Source of the DNA: Wuchereria bancrofti
Lineage: Eukaryota; Nematoda; Chromadorea; Rhabditida; Onchocercidae
Length of the DNA: 64,000 nucleotides
Assembly (NCBI GenBank): GCA_005281725.1
Contig: SSBO01000009.1
Location: forward strand, 2,328,045-2,392,044
Reading direction: 5' to 3'
Shown here piece by piece: positions 1-12,763 of this stretch. Position numbers and translations under genes: made by a program. Numbering within the stretch: position 1 is the stretch's first letter; the number at the start of each line of letters is the position of its first letter. The notes beneath the pieces were generated by a model that did no database searches, had not been told where the DNA came from, and worked only from the letters and a program-made list of their open reading frames with translations.

Positions 1-8
1 TTTTTAAA

Positions 9-114
<106 letters not shown>

Positions 115-153
115 TAATATCGTCACCTTTACCGTTGTTATAACAAAAACTAT

Positions 154-159
154 TTTATT
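154..159 (-). terminator. poly(A) signal of the SLC22-like gene
   Basis: AATAAA on the minus strand about 210 bases after the transporter's stop codon. It is the first canonical signal I see downstream. It lies inside the block that is duplicated in inverted form at 6530-6937. Confidence 0.5.
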
Positions 160-367
160 ATGCAAATTTAGCAGTGTACTTATACTGCATCACATCCAAT
201 TTCAAACTAAATTCATTCTTCAGTTGCGTGTTACTTTCACATTGTCTATTTGGTCTTTGATCGATTGGAATAATCTTTCGGTGATTTATAAACACTGCGA
301 AACGATTTTGAATACAATTAAATATTCAAATTTTTTGTTTATAAACGTCAGTTCACAATCATAATTG

Positions 368-3300
368 TCATGAATTCATCAGTTGTTTAGTTGGAAGTTG
401 TGAAGATATTGAATCAGTAGTAGTTGACAAACGTTCGGGAAGTGGTTGATCTTTTGTTTCCGGAATGAAAATAAGATAAAGCACTAAGTCCGATAAAGCA
501 AACATAATTAGTGCAACGAAAGGCGCAGGTATCCAAAAGTCAGCCTGTAAAGAATTACTTCAAAGATGAATTTAGTTATAAAATACGATTAAACGATATT
601 TACATTCTTCATTAGCTGAAGAATAGGCTTTTCCATTGAAGCTTACTTACCAGGAAAAATAACTGAGGAGCGAAAACAACACCAATGCGACCGACAACTT
701 GCAGAAACGAGAAGCACATACTGCGCAATGGTGTCGGAAACAGTTCATTTCCGGACATTCCGGTTATTATATAAATTTGACTCATCATTGCAAATGCCAT
801 CAGTGTTGCAATTCGTGAAACAATTTCCAGCTCAGTACTAAGTCCTAAAATCAAAGATTAGAGATTAAAAATGAATGAAAGCATTTGATGACAAAGAATA
901 AATGAAACAAATACAAATATTGGATCGAAATAAGCGAAATATTTCGCATAATCTATCGGAATGTTCATTTATCGTCTCTTTTTTTTTTTGTTCTACTTTT
1001 TAATTCAAATAGTAAAATAAAATTCAACTTAAACAATATCATTTTTTTTTCCAAACTAAGCTTAATTTAAGTGTTAAAGGTAAAATTTACCTGAACAAAT
1101 AATAATGAAATGAATAATAAATCCAATTGATGTTAATGCTAATGGTACTGTATGTGCAACTCGTCGACCAAACCATCCTTGTGTATAATCGGTAAGTACT
1201 GAAGCAACATTTACCGCATATCTGTAACATATTATCATGATTATACTAAACTTACGCATTCATCATTTTTCATCATTATCACTATCATTATCATATCATA
1301 TCATTGCTTGATTCAATTTTTTAAAAAATCAATATTTTTATCATTACTGCGCTACGCAATTTATAATTTAAAGGACATAAGTATGATATTGGAAATTACT
1401 TTTTTTATAGGTATGTAGTAAAATTATTGATTACCTTATTAAGCCAAGCATAATATTATTTGTGTAAATTGAACCAGGCAATTTTTCCATACTGAATAGC
1501 ATACCATAATTTATCATACTTGCTGCCAAACTTGAAAAAAAATTTTTTTTTTTTAAAATTTTCTAATAGTTGAAATTATTGTAAAAATTTGAAAACGAAT
1601 GTTTTTTGCGAAAAAGAAAATATCAAATAGAGGATTTAATTTTCAACAAACATTACGCAAAAATGCAAATTGAAAATAGATATTTTCAATTTTAGGATAA
1701 ATGCATTCTCTTATTTTTTATATGAATGGCATAAACTGTTACAATCAAAAAAAATGATTCAAAGTAATAAGAATGATTAATTAATAAAGATTAACTTACA
1801 AACTATAAGACAAAACCAAAATATACGTGGTCAATTGACGTGTATGAAATAAATGATAAATATAGTAATTTTTTCTATTTCTCTTTTCACGTAATATCTA
1901 AAATTTTATTTTGTGCATAAAATAGTAACTTCAATTTGTTTACAGTCCTATTGGAATAGATAATTGTTGTGAAGTGTTCATTTGATTCAACGGGAACAAG
2001 ATGACATTCTTTGATTATTATACACCAATATATAAATTACTTACGTAACGCTAATTACGTATATACTAATGTACTACGTCAAATTTTCAAACGCTTAATT
2101 TACGGAAATGAACTGCAAAGACAGTATTTGTAATGAATGAATGGTTCAGCAATTATGAATATAGAAAAAAAATTTTTGATATTTTGTAAAATTTCATTTA
2201 AAATTGCTAAATTTCTTATATTTTTTAAAATCCATTTTTAAGTCACAAAATTAAGTATAAAAAAAGAAAAAAAAATATGAATTGACCTCTCTCTCTGCAT
2301 CAATAACTTCATCAATCATATCATTCGTAACATCATTTCGACCATTCCAACGTGTAATTTGTTTTAGCACGTGTTGTGCTTCATTGATACGTCCCTTTTG
2401 AATTAACCAACGTGGTGATTCATATGATAAACTAAATATGATTCACGTTTTGCATAATAAATTCTTGAAATATTTTAACTCTTCATATATTTGATACAAA
2501 TTTTAATGTCCTATAATTCATTCATACCTCTCTATTTCCTTCTCTCGCTTCCTCTCCTCCCTCTCTCTCTCTCTCTCTCTCTTTTATATAACAATATTCT
2601 AGGAATTTCTATAATTATTTATTATCATTACTTTTTTAATTATTCTATGCTGTATAAGAGAAAAATTGAAATAATAATGAATCACTCTATCCAATCCCGC
2701 CGTGATTGTTCATTAACATTAGCAAATACAAAATTGCCATCTATTAACTTTTAACTTTTTATTATCATTTCTTTATTATTGCTTTTTTCTTTTGTTTTAC
2801 CGGAAGTATTCAGTTAAATCATTATTAATTTTTAAAATTTACGATACAAAACTGTTCTTATCAATTAAATGTTTTAATGATAGTTAATTTGAATTAATAT
2901 TCAAATGCGATATATTTAACTTTCCACCGAACATTTCTAATAATTTATCATAAAGTATACAATGTGTCAATAATGTCGTAAATTATTTTACTTTTATTTG
3001 TAAATATTATTCTAAAATGTAAAAATATTTAATAAAAATGAAAATAAGAAGAAAATTAGGAAATAATTTGATGACAAACATGCAAAGAAGAATTGCTGGT
3101 GATGTTAAAAAACTGATGACAATTGCTAATTGTCGCCAATTTTGACTGTAATATGCCATCATAGCTAATAATATTACATTTGGTGAAAATGAAATGAGCG
3201 TTGTAACCCAAATACGATCCTTTTTTGGTAGCATTTCTACTACATATACAAACATAGCACTAAAAAACAAATTTTTAATTTAATTTTGAAATTAAAAAAC

Positions 3301-5033
3301 TTATTTCATTAGATTAATTTCATTTTATAATTTTTATCAAAAACAAACATACAATATTTTCATTGTCTTCATTAATTTTTTTTTCATTTTTTAATTAAAA
3401 CTTTATTAATATGTAAAGTTTTAAAATTATTTTCTTCGTCAAAAAAAAAAAAAATTAAATCTAACAATAATTTTTATTTTTAAATTATTTATTTTGTGTA
3501 ATCTAATGAATGAAACATTACGCTATTTGTCCACCATTAAAAAGTCCGATAATAGTACGATAAATGGTAGCTGTAAGTAAATCTTTAGAAAAAGATGAAA
3601 TAAATCCAAATATAATACATCCCGAAACACAAAATAATAATACCTAAAAAAAAAGAATAATTTTTGTCAAAATAATAAATGCGTTAATTTCAAAAAAACT
3701 ATTAAATTCAAAACGATAGTAACAAATAGTTTTAAATTTTATGTCACAGCCATAAAATATGACATATTGTGTTAATGTGACAGTAATATTCGTAATCATT
3801 TTAGCATATATGTTTAAAAAACAATCACTTGAAAATATATTTAAAAATAATTTCACAAATATTAAGAGTAATAATAATGCTAAATCACTTGAAGTGATAA
3901 CAGTTATCAAAATGATTCCATCTAATTTTATCATACAATTTTAAATATCGTTGAGAAAAGTATAAAAATTAGTTCAACAATAATCAAAACAATTAATTTT
4001 ACTTTAAAAAAAAAAGATGTTTACCGGTTTTCTTCCACATAAATCGCTGAGCTGTCCAAAAATAAGTGAACCAATAACAGCGCCAATCATTTGAATTGAT
4101 ATACTATGCTTTACATATTTTGAATTATGGCATAAATATTCGAACTGTAAATTAATAAATTAATTAATTATAAATAAGATTACTTAACAGTTTTCATTTT
4201 TTATTAATTGCCAATTTTCTTTTTCTTCTCCCAACTATTTTTTTCCTTTTCATGGCGCAAATTGTACAAGTTTTTTTTTTGTAATTAATATTAAATTAAA
4301 AGGATGAAATTTAAACTTGAAAAGAACTAAATTTCGAAAAGAAAAAAGAAAACGACAATAAATTTCGAAGTGAAAACAATGTTTACTGTCACACAATTAC
4401 ATTTTTTTTCTTCTCTTTTCTTTCCTTACTATAATTTTTGTTTACAAAATAAAAAATTTCAAAAGAAAACGACAAAAGTTATTACTACTTCAAAAATGTC
4501 ATACCTCAACATTCATTGATTTAAAATCATATTCCAATTCAGACCGACATGTTTCATTTCCATTTAATGTGTAAATTTGTTTGCAAATATCAGATGAACT
4601 CATTGATGAATTGAATTTATACGTGCCACAACTTTTGATAGTTGGTGCTGCACCTAAATTATGACAAATTTGAAGTATAAATTAAAAAAAAAATAACTAA
4701 AATTAAAAACGTTACAAAATTTTAAAACTAATTTATAACCAATACATATATTTATGCTTATTTCACATTTCAAAGATTTAATCAAAAATTTGCTACTATT
4801 TTCACAATACATTATCAAGAAAACAATGGTTCAATCACTAAATTTATTTTAAAATTATTTTACAAAAATTATTTCATACCTGCATAAACCATATAAAACA
4901 TATTGCCAAGTTGTGACAGAACTAAAAATTCCGTTGTAATGCATAAAAAAATAGTATAATGCCCAAGTCGTATTAATCCATCAATGGTAAATAATTTTTC
5001 GGATGACACCTGTTCAGCTATTTGATATGACAT
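368..5033 (-). CDS. SLC22-family organic ion transporter (MFS)
   Basis: Eleven exons on the minus strand: 5033-4880, 4653-4505, 4144-4025, 3643-3522, 3259-3080, 2431-2287, 1897-1800, 1530-1435, 1221-1091, 844-651, 544-368. Phases agree throughout and give 521 residues, a normal SLC22 length. Visible family marks: a large Cys-containing extracellular loop after the first membrane segment (exon 2), the MFS motif GQLSDLCGRKP at about residues 131-141, ESPRWL after the sixth helix (exon 6), and a C-terminal PETKDQPLPE. It is a plasma-membrane secondary transporter of the organic cation/anion group; the substrate cannot be read from sequence. The start was chosen because an acceptor (TTTACAG) lies 5 bases upstream of ATG 5033, suggesting trans-splicing. 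The exon 5 donor (GTTTGTC after 3080) is the least standard junction but gives the correct SPAILLC-ILSYESPRWL reading. A decayed copy of exon 11 lies at 6530. Confidence 0.92.
2556..2583. repeat. (CT)n tract in an SLC22 intron
   Basis: Run of CT dinucleotides with a short C-rich lead, in the intron between exons 5 and 6 of the transporter. It produces a spurious open frame but has no coding support. Confidence 0.85.
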
Positions 5034-6529
5034 AATTGCTGTAAATATATATGCAAATAAATTAGAAATGAATATAAATTTTTAATTTTTTAAATTTAAC
5101 AATTAACACCAGTAAATTTGTTAGCTGTAATTTTTTTTTTAGAAAAATTTGACATCTTATTACATTAATATTTTAACATGTGTGTACAACAACAAATAAC
5201 TTGACCAATACTTTTACTTTTTAAATAGACTATTAATTTAGATTTAAATCGAAAATTAAATTTCAAATTATTTTCATTTCCTAAGCAAATTTCCTAAAAA
5301 TTTTTAATGGAAATTTGATAATAATTTGTTAGTAACACTAATTTCGATTTAGCTATTTCTTTTTAAAATCAATTTCTAGTAAACAATAATATGAACTTTA
5401 TGTTTATAATGAGTAATATATCTTAGCAATATATATTATTCATATAAATGTAATAAAATATGAATTTAATTTGTATAATTTTTGTTTTTAACATAATACT
5501 TTCCTTTTTTTCGTTAATTTTCATTCAATTATTTTTCTTTTAGTTTTTCTGATTCACTCAAATTTACCGTTTTCTTTCTTTTCATGCATAAATTTTTTAT
5601 TACCCAAAAAAGAAAGGAAGAAAAAAGAAGTGATCTTATCATATCATACAAATGTTATGATTAAATATGCATCATGATTGATTGATATATAATACAATTT
5701 TGATTATTTGTATTTAATAGCAATGAATAATTCAATTATTTACAGAATGGAAGAAATTGTTTAATACATAAATTATCAGTTTTTCTTCTTCTTTAATGAA
5801 TGTTTTTTGCAGAAAAAATAAATATAATAAAAAAACAAATAAAAAAAGTAAATAAATATCTTTTTATGTTGGAAAGTCAGAAAATTTAATTGAATTAAGA
5901 GATAAGTTTGAAAGGAATTTTTTTTTTCAAAGAATAAAAGAAAAGAAAAAAAGATAAAAAGCTAATGGTAACAGTTTGGGTACAATGCAACAAAAAAAAA
6001 AAGAAGCTGCAAATAGATTATTTCAAGTTTTTAGTTTATACGAAGATAAATAATAAAATGTTAGCAGTTCATTATGGTATTTTTTTGATTCTGGAATTTA
6101 TTAATTTTCAAACATTTAGAATTTAATATTAATCAGCTAACTTAAAAGAATAGTGAATCATTATGATTTTGCATAAATGAATGGAATAAAGAGTATTACA
6201 ATAAGCTCAAAATAAATACATATCACATGTGAGATAATATGATAAGTGTAGAATTCGTTAGTTATTATTATAACAAAAATCCAGCTTTTTTTTTAAAATA
6301 AATTAAACACTGACTGAGGAAGAAAGAATTCTTGCAAATATTAATTACACGTCGAATTTTTTATTGTTTACCAAATAATAATAATAATAAAATTTAAAAA
6401 TAATCTAAAAATAACAGTGAGACTGGTTTTTCTACCAGTTTAAAGCAATTTGAAACAATAAACATAAGTAATGAAAGAATGAAAAGTTAAAATGTTAGCA
6501 AAACACTCTAAACTTCGATGATTTTACAG
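5034..6529. other. Intergenic, 5' flank of the SLC22-like gene
   Basis: AT-rich sequence with many oligo-A/T tracts. No open frame with recognisable homology on either strand. The promoter of the transporter should lie at the low-coordinate end, but I see no clear element. Weak similarity to the last transporter intron begins near 6460, just ahead of the pseudogene fragment. Confidence 0.6.
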
Positions 6530-6937
6530 GTTGATTTTTAGACACCTGTGTCTTTCATAACATTAATTCTGTTTGCATTGTCCGACTTGCTGCTCTATCT
6601 AATTTTTTTATCTCAGAAATAAAGAATTTAACCACTTCCTAAACTTTTTGTTATTTGCCGCCAATTCTTCTTTACAATTTTCAACTGAATAACTGACAAA
6701 TTCTTGACATGGCGGTTGTGAACTTACATTTAAAAGAAGAAAATTCAAACCGAAATAAGTCAGCGAAAGATTTGATCAAAACTCAATTGTAACAAACGAA
6801 CTGTATACTTAATAAAATTGTAAAACATTATATAACATTACAGATTTTAAAAATTGTGAAATAACAGATAATTGAAGAATAAATTTAATTTGGAATTTGC
6901 ATAATGGATTTTGTTATAACAATGGTAAAGGTGACGA
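6530..6937 (+). pseudogene. Inverted, decayed copy of the last SLC22 exon and 3' UTR
   Basis: Read on the plus strand this aligns along its whole length with the coding strand of 544-120. The splice acceptor is kept (TTTTACAG ending 6529). The exon equivalent runs 6530-6707, 178 bases against 177, so a net one-base indel is present. In-frame stops occur: the fourth codon is TAG where the gene has TGG, and more follow. The stop position (TTGA at 6704-6707) and UTR blocks are conserved; the end block 6909-6937 is the reverse complement of 120-148 with one mismatch in 29. No counterpart of the upstream exons is visible, so this is a 3'-terminal fragment, not a full gene copy. It is non-functional as a coding sequence; whether it is transcribed antisense to the parent is unknown. 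Confidence 0.88.
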
Positions 6938-7224
6938 CGACATTAACGTGGAGAAATATTGACAGGATTAATCAGATCAAAAGTCATACGATTCGGGGAA
7001 ATGCATATTGTCAATCTCTCGAATGACAGTGACAACATTAGAAGCACATTGTGATATTTGCTCTGTTGGTTGAATTTCAGTGCATTCCATTATGAAATAA
7101 ACTTCTAAAGCGTTCCGCATAATTTCATTCAAAAAGCTTTCGTTTAATTTTTGTCAGACACAATGTCAACATTAATTGCTCGTTGCGCTCATTGATTAAC
7201 ACTTTGCACGGTAAGCGCAAGTGG

Positions 7225-7225
<1 letters not shown>

Positions 7226-7254
<29 letters not shown>
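7226..7254. repeat. (TTGA)n microsatellite
   Basis: About seven tandem TTGA tetranucleotides, perfect apart from the ends. Confidence 0.9.
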
Positions 7255-7255
<1 letters not shown>

Positions 7256-8080
7256 ATCCAAAATAGAGGAATGAAATTTTATTAATTTCTGTCACAGCAA
7301 AAAAGTGTGCCACAATTCAGCACGCAAAAGTCATTTTTCTCTTAGACTTTTGCAATTAATTTTTCATTTTGGACAGCAACGCGCCTTATTTGACACGAAT
7401 ACAACCGAATGTTCTGAATACTCTTTCATTGCTTTTCACTCAAAGTTTTTGATAAATCTGTGAAAGTTAACTTTAGTGAACTTGCATAGTTCTTCGAGTA
7501 ATGTGACATTGTTGTCAAAATAATATCAAAATTGTTACTATGTTAATAATTTTATGAACAATACAAAATCTTGCGTGGCGTTCATGTCGTCAAATGATTC
7601 AACATTGCAGGAATGTACTAAATTAGCATTCTTGTTGAATTACAAACACGTGACTAAAAAAGAGAAAAAAAAAACTGTCCAGGGCAAGTCAGTGTTAGAC
7701 TTTGTTTAAGCAAATTAGTGTTATTTACCAAAAAGATTAATTAAAGAAACGAATCAGAATGATTTTTGCAATTTCTAACCGGAAAGATCATATAAAGGAT
7801 GCAACAGTTGCGCAAACAAAAGACATTGTTTCTGTTTCACTCTAATTGTATTATTCTCATCGTAAAGATAAGAATAACAAATTAGTGATTTCGTATGCAA
7901 ATTAAAATGCGCTTGTATCTGTCAACTGCATTTTCAGTGTTGAAATTACTGTGTTTATATTTCATATCATTGGTTTATTGAACGTAAACTGAAATTATCT
8001 CAATCTTACGTAAACATATATTATCATCTACGATAACACTCTCTCATCAGAAATTGTTTCTTTTTTTTTCTGAGAGAGAG

Positions 8081-8104
8081 AGAGAGAGTGACGTAGAGAG
8101 AGAT
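8081..8104. repeat. (GA)n microsatellite
   Basis: GAGAGA run with one interruption (TGACGTAGA) near its right end. Confidence 0.85.
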
Positions 8105-8340
8105 TGAAAATTAATGATGACCTTGTCAAAACTAAAAATTATTTGCTCATATTTGCTACAAATTATTTGGACTTTCTTTTAATTTTTTTTTCTTTGTTTT
8201 TTCTTCCTTCGAGTGAACTTATCCTTTCTGCAACTGCAAATTTCTCTGCCAAATGCGTATTTAAAGTACAAATTTTTGATGAGTCAGACTATACGCAGAA
8301 AATCGCAACGTTTCTGAATTATATCTGTATTGTCCGTATA

Positions 8341-8411
8341 TCTGTATGTATGTGTGTGTGTGTGCGTGTGTGTATGTATGTATGTATGTATGTGTGTATG
8401 TAAGTGTGTGT
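8341..8411. repeat. (TG)n/(TATG)n compound microsatellite
   Basis: Mixed TG and TATG/TGTA repeats. Two overlapping open frames rich in Tyr, Val, Cys and Met here are artefacts of the repeat. Confidence 0.92.
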
Positions 8412-8565
8412 GAAGAAATTAGGTTTCTTTCATGGCGAAATACTTTCCTACATTTTCTTCCTAAATACTTTCCTTTTTTAAATCAAAATGCCTGTGTGTT
8501 TCCCATAGTCATCGATAAAATCATTTTTCTGATGAATCATTGCTGCAGAAATTGAGAAAGTATTT

Positions 8566-8728
8566 GATCAGATAGTTTGAGAGATGTGTGAATGCCCTGC
8601 CTTCTTATCAGTATAATCACTTCCTAGAGATGTTGAAAAAGTAGGTAACACAAGCCTAGTGATCAAAATCAGATAGTTTGAAAGATATCTGAATATTACG
8701 CATTACTTATCAGTAGCGTTCACTTCAT
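8566..8728. repeat. Diverged tandem duplication, about 102-base period
   Basis: The block that begins ATCAGATAGTTTGAGAGAT near 8566 and contains CTTATCAGTA and TCACTTC recurs about 102 bases later as ATCAGATAGTTTGAAAGAT, followed by CTTATCAGTA and TTCACTTC. Two copies only, with substitutions and small indels. Confidence 0.65.
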
Positions 8729-10145
8729 TGCTTGTTGTTTTACTTATCAAATGTAATAATCACTTGCTACAAATGTTGTGTATTCCTCAAATTTCTGATT
8801 TTTGATTGATTGTATCACAGATGCGTATTACGTGTGATTACGTTTAGTACAGTTATTTACGAGTATAATATGAACATAAAAATTTTACTAAAAATAGGAA
8901 TCTTCAGGTAATTGATTAAGTTCACAGTAGTTTATCTTCCTTTTAGTCATTCTTTGTTAAAATGATGCTAAAATGGGAATTTTCTTTTACAAAATTTTCT
9001 CATTTCTCAAATAATATGGAAATTTTTAGTCCATTCGTTTAGAAAACTTTGAAATTTTTTAACTTTTCTTCAATAGCATTAAAATCAGGAGAGAAATAAA
9101 CAGAGTAAAATATTACTGTAAATAGTGTTCTAAATCTGATAGAAACGGACGTGGCATGACCTCAAATATAATGATTTAGCAATTTTGATGTTTATTAAAT
9201 TCAACTTTGCATTGTATTGAAATTTGAATAATATTTAATTGGGATTTATTTATCGCAACAAAAGCAACAAATAAAAAATTATTTGAAATAAATAGAATAA
9301 TTTACCAAAAAAAAGCAATAATCCACCAATGTGATTTATTCTACTACTCTACATCCTATTATATTTCGCACCACTACTTATGTATCCATTATCTCATTTT
9401 TTTTTAATTTTTAGTTCAATTATTTTCTGCGTATTAACAATGCATCTATCTGTATATTTGTATACTATATAATAACTTAATGATGTAATAATTAAAGTAA
9501 TATATTTACATAATTCGCAGTATGCTAATTAACTAATTTCTGACGAACGAATCTGTTAGATAGTTATCGACATTCAATCTGATACTGTTCACAGTACTTC
9601 TTTTCAACATATATGTAGAGAATTAGTGGATATCATCACAATTTGATAACATTTTATTATGTTGAAGTTTTTTGAGGATAAAAAATAAAACCACTAATAA
9701 TGCCGTAATTGAGTAAACAAATAGTTTGGATAAAAAAGTAGAAATGATTTTACAACAAAACTAGAGTTCGAATACTTGTTTGTTTCTTAATCATTTCATT
9801 GTTTGTTTTATTTTCAGTTATTAATTTTTTACATTTCCTGTATTATTTTCGATTGTGCAATACTTTAGTTAGGTTTGATTTACAGTATTAAATACTTTTT
9901 ATGACATTTATTGGTTGTCATATGAGATTTGTCGACTTTACTTTTATTATTAGCTACATTAAAATGTAGTTAATTTCAAAATCCTCAAATGTTATGTCTT
10001 AGTTCGATCATATTGCAAACCACCTGACAGGAATTTCCTAAATCAATCATATTAGCTACACACAATTGACACTTTTGTTTGGACACCTTGTCAACGCTCA
10101 CTGGGCTTGCACGTTTGTTTGCTACTGTTAAGCACCAATTAGCAT

Positions 10146-10201
10146 TCCATCTCTTCTCTCGTTCTCTCTCTCTCTTTCTTCTTCTCTCTCTCTTTCTCTC
10201 C
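10146..10201. repeat. CT-rich low-complexity tract
   Basis: Pyrimidine run made of CT and CTT units. Confidence 0.8.
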
Positions 10202-12763
10202 CAAGTCTTAATCCTTCTTAAATCTTTCTAAAAACTTATTGTCACCATCCTAAACTGTTAATAAAACTGCCCGAATCAACCAACTTCAATATTTTTTTGA
10301 GAATTTATTCTTGAATTCATTGTATTTTTGTATTAATTTAAGAAAAGAGTGAGATGAAAAGAGGAAATAGTTACGCAGATACATGCAATTGCTATGATCA
10401 ATGATAAGAAATGACAAATTGTGATTTCCTCGGATATTTCTTATGTAAAGCTTATATGCTTCATCGATATCTAAGCTAACAAGTTTGTTATTAATTAAAA
10501 TTTAAATAAAGTGCAAATCGTTTATCAATTAATAATACATCTTCTTATTTATTCTTTTTTGTTGAAATTTTAAATTTGCTTTCAAAAAGTAGAGATTCTT
10601 TGTGAATAATGAGAATCAGTGATAATTGTTAGTGCATTTTCAAAAAGCCATAATATAAAGTTTAATTGATTATTGCTTTGAAAAGGAATAGTGAAAAAGA
10701 AAATTTGTTTTCCATACCTTCTATTATAGAATTCATTTTGCTTCGAAACATTTTTTTCCAAAAAATCTTTCCTATTTCACTTCTTTTTTCCTTCATTCTT
10801 CTTATTTGTTCTTTTTTTTTGTTAAAATTTTAATTATTTTCAAATTTTCTTTCTTCCTTTTTTCTCATTTTTTATTGGGCAAAAAGGATTTCTATTTTAT
10901 TCGAAAATTTTTTTCGGGAATATTTTTTTTTTTTTCGCATTTATTTTGTTCTAAATATTGTTTGATTCATTTAATACTTTATGAATTTCGATTTTTGAAG
11001 TTCATTTCATTTACTATTCTTCTATTAGCTTGAATTTAAGCCAACAATCAATTCATACACAATATTAAATGTAATACAGAGATTAACTTTTTTATTCGTT
11101 TGTTTATATGAAGGCTTAGAAAAGATTTAAAAAAGAAGAAATGCAACAGATAAAGAAAGATTTAAAAGTAAAAAAAAAAATGAAAACATACTATTTCTTC
11201 GTAAATGCTGACATCTATCTATTATGGGTTGAATAACTTTTGTTATCTGTAATTTGTAATATTCCACTCTTTCTTCAATTGTAAGAAGTCATTATTTTTG
11301 AAATTTATTAAATTTATTAGAAAAATTTTTTTAATCAAATAGGCGAGGTGAAAATAATTTGATTATCATTTTTATGCTTCTTGCAGATGTGTTTTTATAT
11401 TTGGAATTCAATGTTATTCGTGGTTAAAAATGCCTTAAATAGTTTTGCAATATTTTTAAATTAGCGAAAAAATCATTGGAATGAATTCACATTAGTTTTC
11501 AAAAGAATTTGATTTTTCTTGTGTTCTGTTTAGAAAGAGGCGAAAAAAGAAATAAAAAACGAAGTAAAATTTTAGAAAAATGTGTTCAATTTCGAGAATG
11601 CATTTGCTGAAAATGTTTGCTTAGGATGATTCCACTTTTCATTTCACTTTTTTTTTTTTTTAATTCAAAATTGATGTATAAAGAAACAAAAAATTTTGTG
11701 CGATACTCTCTGTTTCATTATATTTTCTTTTCATTCAGAATTGATTTGCACAAAAAAAAAATTTCGATACAAAATTTTTTTGAGCAATAAATATATAAAT
11801 ATTGGTGAAATACGCCATTACAATTGAAAAATTTTCTAAAATTTCATATAATTATGCCATAATTCTTTTTCGTATGTGTCATTTAATCAATTTTTTCTAA
11901 CTTTCTTACCAGTGAACCTTTTCCTCTGACTTAATAAAATTTTTTTTTTTCAACATTATCTCAAATAGTTCTAAATATTACTTGTTTCCTTAGAAGCTTT
12001 TCAAGCTTCAATAATAAATTCGAAAATTTTTTACTAGTGGAATAAATGAAGTCCTGTTAGCTGGTAATTTGCACAAATCCTTATATGTTATTGTTTTATT
12101 GTAGTACTAGTGATAAGTCAAATTGCAAACTTTATGCTAAACTTGGTAATATTGTTATTTTTATAGATTACATTCTTCTCAATATTTGTAGTACTTCTCG
12201 AAATACTGAAGTTATTAGTCTTTTGAAAACTTTATATTCCGATTCTTTTAGATTATCATGAATTTATTATTATACATCATCTAATCAGTCCCTGTTTTTT
12301 CTAAATTTTAATCCTGGTTCTAAAATTATGAATTTTGTCTTTATTATAAGCGGAAATCCTTAAAAACAATTATATCGGATATTTTCCCAAATTCACATTG
12401 CAAATTTCGCCGTAAATATAGTTTGATTTAACCTATTTGAATTAATTGTGACTTACTTGAATTTTAACAGTAATGATGATATAAAACACTTAAAAAATGC
12501 TGTTTTTAATTTTTCCTTTTTGTTAATTTATTTTATTTTCTTATTTTTATAAAAATTCGCATTTTTTGCGAATACAATGTTTTCGCAAATACAGTGTATG
12601 ATGTCACACCTTGAAACTTTTACTTCAATTTTGTTTTTTCCACATATTAAATCATCAATTATTTAAAATTATGTTTATATAATCGTTTATTTACGTACTT
12701 ACTTACACAAATTATTATTAATGTAATTTTTGTAATTAATTTTCAGGGTTTAAAGAATAAATA

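Larger units (their letters stand above)
6938..12763. other. Gene-poor 5.8-kb intergenic stretch
   Basis: No supportable coding exon on either strand; the open frames present are short and low-complexity. It holds simple repeats (7226-7254, 8081-8104, 8341-8411, 10146-10201), a diverged direct repeat near 8566 and 8668, and many T- or A-rich runs, especially 10780-10960 and 11630-11780. The promoter of the small heat-shock gene should be at the right end; I could not identify a convincing heat-shock element. Confidence 0.6.

Noticed and set aside
8104..8555. Open frames rich in Tyr/Val/Cys/Met
   Set aside because: Produced by the TG/TATG microsatellite.
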